64,000 bases of DNA from Methanosphaera sp. BMS (GTDB taxonomy: Archaea > Methanobacteriota > Methanobacteria > Methanobacteriales > Methanobacteriaceae): positions 1,116,001-1,180,000 of the forward strand of contig NZ_CP014213.1 in the NCBI RefSeq assembly GCF_003268005.1. Reading direction: 5' to 3'. A model generated the notes under the pieces. That model saw nothing but the letters and a program-made list of their open reading frames with translations. It searched no databases and was not told where the DNA came from. The translations under genes and the position numbers were made by a program. The first letter of the stretch is position 1. Every line of letters starts with the position of its first letter. Positions 58,936-64,000 of the stretch are shown here, one piece after another.

Positions 58936-59895
58936 ATGAAAAATGTCAGCATCATAGTTCCATGTTATAATGAGGAAGAATCGGTAAATATTTTTTATGA
59001 GAGAATCAAAGAGGTCATAGATAGCCTTTCAAACTCTTACTCCTTCGAAGTTATTTTTGTTAATGATGGTTCAAAGGATGATACATTAACCAATATTAAA
59101 ACTTTAGCAGACAGTGACCCGATAATCAGGTATATCTCATTCAGCAGAAACTTCGGTAAGGAATCAGCACTGTATGCTGGTTTGGAAAAGTCAACGGGTG
59201 ATTATGTTGTTGTAATCGATGTTGACCTGCAGGATCCGCCGGAATTAATTGTTGACATGCTTGATATTGTTGAATGTGAGGATTATGATATCGTTGCAAC
59301 CAGACGAAGCACACGTGAGGGTGAACCGATAATCAGGTCTTTTTTTGCACGGATGTTCTATAGGTTAATTAACAGAATCAGTGACGTTCAACTCGTTGAC
59401 GGTGCACGTGATTATCGTTTGATGACAAGACAGGTGGTTGATTCCATTCTCAGATTATGTGAATACAATCGTTTCTCCAAGGGATTGTTTAATTGGGTGG
59501 GCTTTAATACGAAGTGGCTTGAATTTGAAAATATTCAAAGAACCGCCGGAGAAAGCAGCTGGTCATTCTGGTCATTGTTTAATTATTCGATAGAGGGCAT
59601 TGTTGCTTTTACCACCGTTCCCTTATCCATTTCAACACTCCTGGGTGTGATATTTTCCATCATATCATTTATCATGATTATAGTGATAGTGTTAAGAAAG
59701 ATACTCTTTTCAAATCCAGTCGAGGGATGGACTTCAACTGTAAGTATAATACTGCTTCTTGGTGGTATTCAGCTGTTGTCTATCGGTGTACTGGGCAAGT
59801 ACCTGGAAAAGACTTACATAGAAACCAAAAACAGGCCCATCTATATCATTAAGGAAAGCAACTTGGATGACAACAAGAATCAAAAAATAGAATAA
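58936..59895 (+). CDS. Polyprenyl-phosphate GT2 glycosyltransferase with two C-terminal membrane helices (GtrB/ArnC-like)
   Basis: The 319-residue protein has the DPM1-like GT2 domain (VSIIVPCYNEEESVNIFYER, VNDGSKDDT, VVVIDVDLQDPPELI with metal-binding DVD), followed by two membrane helices (about residues 230-255 and 268-292). The layout matches enzymes that load a sugar from a nucleotide donor onto a polyprenyl phosphate (here probably an archaeal dolichol-type lipid) for transfer outside the membrane. It is monocistronic, ending at the hairpin terminator at 59917-59942. Confidence 0.93.
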   Translation: MKNVSIIVPCYNEEESVNIFYERIKEVIDSLSNSYSFEVIFVNDGSKDDTLTNIKTLADSDPIIRYISFSRNFGKESALYAGLEKSTGDYVVVIDVDLQDPPELIVDMLDIVECEDYDIVATRRSTREGEPIIRSFFARMFYRLINRISDVQLVDGARDYRLMTRQVVDSILRLCEYNRFSKGLFNWVGFNTKWLEFENIQRTAGESSWSFWSLFNYSIEGIVAFTTVPLSISTLLGVIFSIISFIMIIVIVLRKILFSNPVEGWTSTVSIILLLGGIQLLSIGVLGKYLEKTYIETKNRPIYIIKESNLDDNKNQKIE

Positions 59896-59916
59896 ATTTT
59901 TTTTAAAAATGAAAAA

Positions 59917-59942
59917 AGAAGCCCTGTTAAAAGGGCTTTTTT
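59917..59942 (+). terminator. Hairpin-plus-T-run terminator
   Basis: AAGCCC and GGGCTT form a 6-bp GC-containing stem with an 8-base loop followed by TTTTTT, 22 bases after the GT2 stop, and with an A run on the other side. It can terminate transcription from both the plus-strand GT2 gene and the convergent minus-strand symporter gene. Confidence 0.8.
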
Positions 59943-59977
59943 AGCAATCTTTCCCCAATAATTAAACACAACATCTT

Positions 59978-61191
59978 TTAAATGCTTTTTCCGTTATACT
60001 TATCGAGATTTAATGCATTATTTTTAAATGAAACTATGAGTGTGCATATAGCATCTCCAGTGATATTTACTGCAGTTCTGAACATGTCAAGGATATGGTC
60101 AATTCCCATTATCATAGCGATTGCATCCGTTGGGAGACCGACCGAGTTAAACACCATATTCAATGTAATAAGTCCTACGGAAGGTACGCCTGCAGTACCG
60201 ATTGATGCCATTACAGCCGTGAATATAACGGTTAGAAGTGCGGATAATCCCAGATCAATACCATATGCCTGAGCTGCGAACATTATGGCACATCCCTGCA
60301 TGATTGCGGTACCGTCCATGTTGATTGTAGCTCCCAATGGAATTGTAAATGAGGACATTTCCCTTGAAACACCCATTTCTGATAGTTTTTCCATATTTAA
60401 TGGTATTGTTGCATTGGATGTTGAAGATGAAAATGCAAAAAACATGACTGAGAAAAATCTCCTGAAAAACTTTATCGGATTTAGTCTCGTGAATATCACC
60501 AACAATACAGGATATACTACAAATGCATGAATTATCAGTCCCACTATTACGCAAATGAAATATTTCATCAATGGAAATAATCCATCGAAGCCCAGTCCTG
60601 CGATGTCCTGGCCATCAGACAGAAAACACCTATAGGTGCAAATTTCATTACGATACTTGTCATTTCCATCATGACTGTATTTGACTCTGTAAATAACTTA
60701 TTAAGAGTTTCCGTTTCATCCTTTAATTTGGCCAGTATTAACCCAAAGAGTACTCCGAATATAATTACGGGTAACATGTCCCCATTAGCCAGTGAATTTA
60801 TTGGATTGTCGGGGATAATGTTTAATATGGTATCGGTCATTGTGACGTTGGTCGTTACGGTTGTATTGGCTGTGATATTCATCATGTTCAGTCCGACACC
60901 AGGCTTGATTATCATGGCTATCATCAAGGATATTGTGATTGCCAATGCCGTTGTTATCAGATAGATGAGTATTGTTCTTCCACCGATTTTTCCTATCTTA
61001 CTTATATCAGAGATTGATGCTGTTCCCACTACTATTGAAAAGAATACCAGCGGTACAACCAACATTTTCATTAACTTAATAAACCCATTACCTCCAAGAT
61101 AGAATACATTGTTTATTAGAATTATGTCTTTTATGAATGGATTCTTTACATAGAAGTTCAATATTAACCCCAGTATAAAACCGAGAATCAT
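59978..61191 (-). pseudogene. Na+/H+:dicarboxylate (glutamate) symporter, SDF family, with frameshift
   Basis: The minus strand encodes a dicarboxylate/amino-acid:cation symporter in two frames: 61191-60568 and 60571-59978. The N-terminal part has KLMKMLVVPLVFFSIVVGTA. The C-terminal part has the serine-rich reentrant loop SSSTSNATIP and GATINMDGTAIMQG, the hallmark ion/substrate site. Loss of one base near 60603 (ACATCG where ACATTCG would be expected) explains the break; restoring it gives about 404 residues, near family length. In-frame hydrophobic sequence (NINLNNWILIG) continues upstream of 61191 with no usable start codon, a second sign of decay. A base-calling error is also possible at the first site. 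Confidence 0.82.
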
Positions 61192-61415
61192 TCCTATTAA
61201 TATCCAATTGTTAAGGTTTATATTTTTTATCCTATTTAATATTTAAAAGCCCCCTGTTTAATGATTTAAAATATTTAATGAAGTATTTATTATTTTAAAG
61301 AGAAATCTATGATAAATTGATGATTTAATAATGATTATCCTAATTATAATATGTGATTAGTAAAATGTGATAATTTTTTAACTATAAAAAAAGTAATACA
61401 ATAGTCATTCGACTA

Positions 61416-61880
61416 TTATATAAATGGTACGGGATTTATTGTAGTTGTATTTACAAGTGTTTGCATGGCTGTCTTATTGTATTTACCTTTTACGTCCATT
61501 TTATATACTTTTTCATTTTTCTCGTAGTAATAAAAGGTATCCACTGAGTTATCGTTTTGTTTTACCGTTACACTTGTTAAGTTCACAGTACCTAGAGGAT
61601 ATGTTTTACTGTCTATTGTGTAGTTTCCCCCGGCTAAATGATACTGTTCAATGAGAGAATCCAACGTGCTTTGTTTATCCAATTCGTATAATGTATATTC
61701 CGTCTCGTTATTTGATATTACTGTACCGTTGTCTCTATGTTCTGATGTGAATCCGTCGGGTATGGATACAGATGATGCTCCTATCTTCGCATTATAAGTG
61801 GAATTATATGCCAGTACCGCATATATTGTAAACATAACAAGGAGTATTACCACTACAATACCTACTATTTTTCTATCCAT
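61416..61880 (-). CDS. Small membrane-anchored exported protein
   Basis: The 154-residue protein has an N-terminal membrane segment (KIVGIVVVILLVMFTIYAVL, residues 3-22) and an outside domain beginning KIGASSVSIPDGFTSEH. The SSV-x-(V/I)P-(D/N)-G-(F/Y) block and the later YYYEKNEKVYKMDVKG (compare CYYTNKDKTYIIQF) align it with the protein at 25243-25683, suggesting one family. Function unknown. Monocistronic, minus strand. Confidence 0.82.
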   Translation of the reverse strand: MDRKIVGIVVVILLVMFTIYAVLAYNSTYNAKIGASSVSIPDGFTSEHRDNGTVISNNETEYTLYELDKQSTLDSLIEQYHLAGGNYTIDSKTYPLGTVNLTSVTVKQNDNSVDTFYYYEKNEKVYKMDVKGKYNKTAMQTLVNTTTINPVPFI

Positions 61881-62018
61881 ATATAAAACGCCTCTTTCAT
61901 TATTAATAATGTTTATATTTTTTATATTAAATATACTTTTGTATTATGAGAATATCATTCAATGCGGTTAATTTATAGTACAAATATAAAAATAGAAAAA
62001 AGCTATGAAAAAATGAGT

Positions 62019-62534
62019 TTATATGATGGCATGACTAATCAAATCCTCCTTGTTGGATAACAGCTGCACATAACCGTTTTCTGTCTTATATAGGAATGCA
62101 TATTCCCCGTTTTCTTCCGAAAAAATCCCGTCTTTGTTGGCTATTGTCTTATGAATGCCCTCACTTTCTTCAAGAAGATCCACCTGACTAAGCAGGGAGT
62201 CGGATGTCAGAGAGTACCCAACCATATATGTTATATGGTCATCTCCATTATTAAAGACGCAACGTGATCCCCTTATTCCCTCAAGTGATGGATCATCACT
62301 GTAGAAATCCAATTGTGTGCTTTTCTTATCCTCCTTGAATCCGTCGGGAATGTTGAACGTCACGTTTTCCAATACAAGTTTGCCATCAGTCATGTTCATA
62401 TGGCTTGAATCATTGGTAAATTTAAGCTTATCCGACATGACATTTGCAAGGTTTGTTCCATCCACGCTGTAAACTGCCGATAATGATAATGTCAGCATCA
62501 GCAATACCAAAATTATTTCCAGTTTATTTTTCAT
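62019..62534 (-). CDS. Small secreted protein
   Basis: GTGAT upstream favours ATG 62534 over 62546, giving 171 residues beginning MKNKLEIILVLLMLTLSLSA, a signal peptide likely cleaved near AVYS. The mature part has VTFNIPDGFKEDKKS, resembling the IPDGF block of the protein at 61416, and a later segment suggesting a small alpha/beta domain. No catalytic motif is seen. Probably a surface or secreted protein of the same loose family. Confidence 0.78.
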   Translation of the reverse strand: MKNKLEIILVLLMLTLSLSAVYSVDGTNLANVMSDKLKFTNDSSHMNMTDGKLVLENVTFNIPDGFKEDKKSTQLDFYSDDPSLEGIRGSRCVFNNGDDHITYMVGYSLTSDSLLSQVDLLEESEGIHKTIANKDGIFSEENGEYAFLYKTENGYVQLLSNKEDLISHAII

Positions 62535-62798
62535 TTTTTTTATCACTAAAAAAGATTGTCATATTACTATATTTAAATGACAGTAAATATATTATTGCAT
62601 GAAATCAGTTTTTTATGACAAATCTATCTGGTATCCTATTGGTTGAATGGAATACCCAATGTATTAACCTATATCATTTCATTATTGTTCATCCCCGACA
62701 ATAGTGACATTCATGATAATCATTATTATCTACTTTTTACATAAATAGTATTAAATGAAAATTGAATAAATTAAACAAATTCTAGTTGAGGTCAAAAG

Positions 62799-63509
62799 AT
62801 GAACAAAGAAGATATTCCACCAATTACATCGGATATATACATTATTTTATCCAGTTATAACGAAGAAGATACATTGGAAGAAGTTGTTGATGGCCTAGTA
62901 GAACGTGGATTTAAGGTTTTGATTATTGACGATGGTTCCAAGGACAATACTCCTGCAATAGCAAAAAACCTTGTTAGAAAATATAATCCTATGGTATTTT
63001 ACTACAGACATAGGATAAACGTTGGCCTTGGAGGTGCCATAAAAACGGGTATCAAGGCCGCCCTAAAAAGAGGTGCGGATATAATGATAACCTTTGACGC
63101 CGACGGCCAGCATAACCCTGATGACTTGTATAACATGTATCCTCCCCTACAGGAGGGCAAGGCAGATATTGTAATAGCCAGCAGGGACTTTAGTGACATG
63201 CCTACCGGCCGTAGATTCGGTAATACCGTGATGAACTACATTACATATATATTCCAGGGAAAGATGGTTACCGATTCACAGTCCGGCCTCAGAGCCTTTA
63301 CAAGTGAAACGGCAAGAAAGTTAGATTTGAAAAGTCCACAGTATGGTATTTCATCGGAGATTATTGGTGAGATTAAGAGGAAGAACTTACGATTTATGGA
63401 AGTGCCCATGACTACCATTTATGATGAACGTACAATCCAGAAGGGTACCAACACCACTGTCGGTATAAAGATTGTATTGGAGTTTATCAATGAAACACTT
63501 AAAAGGTAG
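62799..63509 (+). CDS. GT2 glycosyltransferase, dolichol-phosphate mannose/glucose synthase-like
   Basis: The 236-residue enzyme shows IYIILSSYNEEDTLEEVVDG, LIIDDGSKDNTPAIAKNL, the metal-binding ITFDADGQHNPDDLYN and SQSGLRAFTSETARKLDL, as in soluble DPM1-like synthases. It has no membrane helices itself; the next gene, which abuts it, encodes a DUF2304 membrane protein, a common partner. Together they probably make a polyprenyl-phosphate-linked sugar for surface glycans. Ribosome region GAGGTC precedes ATG 62799. Confidence 0.92.
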   Translation: MNKEDIPPITSDIYIILSSYNEEDTLEEVVDGLVERGFKVLIIDDGSKDNTPAIAKNLVRKYNPMVFYYRHRINVGLGGAIKTGIKAALKRGADIMITFDADGQHNPDDLYNMYPPLQEGKADIVIASRDFSDMPTGRRFGNTVMNYITYIFQGKMVTDSQSGLRAFTSETARKLDLKSPQYGISSEIIGEIKRKNLRFMEVPMTTIYDERTIQKGTNTTVGIKIVLEFINETLKR

Positions 63510-63860
63510 GTGTTGGATGTGTTTACTTATCAGATAATAATTATAATAATCAGTATTTTAGCAATATCCTTTTCGATTAAAAAGTATTATGAAAATAACT
63601 TTAGCCTGGCTACCTTTGTGGCATGGATTCTCATATGGATATTGGTCATTGTAATATCGCTATTTCCATCCATAACCACCCATATTGCATCACTGTTCGG
63701 ATTGGGTAGAGGATTGGATGCATTATATATTGCAGCCATCATCCTATCCTATTATGCCATGTTCAAGTTATACAACAAGATGGACAATCAACGTAAACGT
63801 ATTGATGAATTGGTTAGTGAAATAGCCATCTACAACAATGAACAAGAAGATGACGATTGA
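63510..63860 (+). CDS. DUF2304 membrane protein paired with the GT2 enzyme
   Basis: The start is ambiguous: GTG 63510 directly after the GT2 stop, TTG 63513, or GTG 63519, the last best spaced from AGGTAGG. The product is about 113-116 residues with three membrane helices (YQIIIIIISILAISFSI, TFVAWILIWILVIVISLF, DALYIAAIILSYYAMF) and a charged helical tail, YNKMDNQRKRIDELVSEIAI. This is the DUF2304 family, usually encoded beside DPM1-like GT2 genes and thought to anchor or assist them. Confidence 0.9.
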   Translation: MLDVFTYQIIIIIISILAISFSIKKYYENNFSLATFVAWILIWILVIVISLFPSITTHIASLFGLGRGLDALYIAAIILSYYAMFKLYNKMDNQRKRIDELVSEIAIYNNEQEDDD

Positions 63861-64000
63861 ACATAATTATAAATGAGCCTAACCTCCCCCTTTTTTAACA
63901 TTTTTTGGCAATTATTTATTGAATTTATTAATTAATGTCCCACATTATGCATTTATACAAATTAATCATTTAATGATGGATTTTAAAATAAAATAATAAT

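Overview
The window looks like a chromosomal segment of a very AT-rich methanogenic archaeon of the order Methanobacteriales. A Methanosphaera-type gut methanogen is the best guess, but the genus is inference. Archaeal markers are the archaeal-type S-adenosylmethionine synthetase, archaeosine tRNA-guanine transglycosylase, ATCase regulatory subunit PyrI, archaeal PheT, an iron-sulfur flavoprotein and a large secreted adhesin-like protein of the kind abundant in gut Methanobacteriales. No rRNA, tRNA or CRISPR array was recognised.

Layout. 1-1811 (minus): SAM-cycle genes mat and ahcY (ahcY runs off the left edge). 2200-32564: a 30-kb cell-surface glycopolymer island. It holds four large genes built from family-2 glycosyltransferase (GT2) modules, an all-alpha-looking spacer and a beta-rich spacer, ending in a CDP-glycerol:glycerophosphotransferase-like (TagF/GPT) domain (2553, 1372, ~878 with a frameshift, and 878 residues). 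It also holds a DUF6270-GT2-GT2 protein, an SGNH hydrolase next to an SGNH-like protein with a degraded catalytic site, a hexapeptide acyltransferase, two further glycosyltransferases and one intact IS4-family element with a 9-bp target duplication. 33120-36026: housekeeping cluster tgtA-pyrI-yjbQ. 36609-40372: a worn region with a decayed adhesin-like gene and a rhuM-like gene interrupted by two in-frame TGA codons; that gene lies between two direct copies of the 3' end of an aldo/keto reductase gene. 40615-46526: pheT, a small membrane protein, an HTH regulator, a TetR-radical SAM operon, a decayed exonuclease/phosphatase-family fragment and a DUF1848 protein. 46749-49779 (minus): GT4, sugar-nucleotide dehydratase and RmlC-like epimerase. 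50040-52533: iron-sulfur flavoprotein, a small unknown protein and two membrane-anchored proteins. 52954-58338: a 1794-residue adhesin-like protein. 58936-63860: two polyprenyl-phosphate-type GT2 enzymes (one with a DUF2304 partner), a frameshifted Na+/dicarboxylate symporter and small exported proteins.

How it fits together. The dominant theme is the cell envelope. The GT2/GPT fusion proteins have no visible membrane segments and look like cytoplasmic or membrane-peripheral synthases. They could alternate sugar transfer with polyol-phosphate transfer, giving a teichoic-acid-like or phosphodiester-linked glycopolymer. The SGNH proteins and the acyltransferase could edit acyl groups on it, and the sugar-nucleotide and polyprenyl-phosphate GT genes further right could supply precursors. 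This is inference: no CDP-polyol synthesising enzyme and no polymer exporter is seen in the window. Several genes (one GT-GPT gene, the symporter, rhuM, an adhesin and an EEP-family fragment) are broken, which marks the region as fast-evolving.
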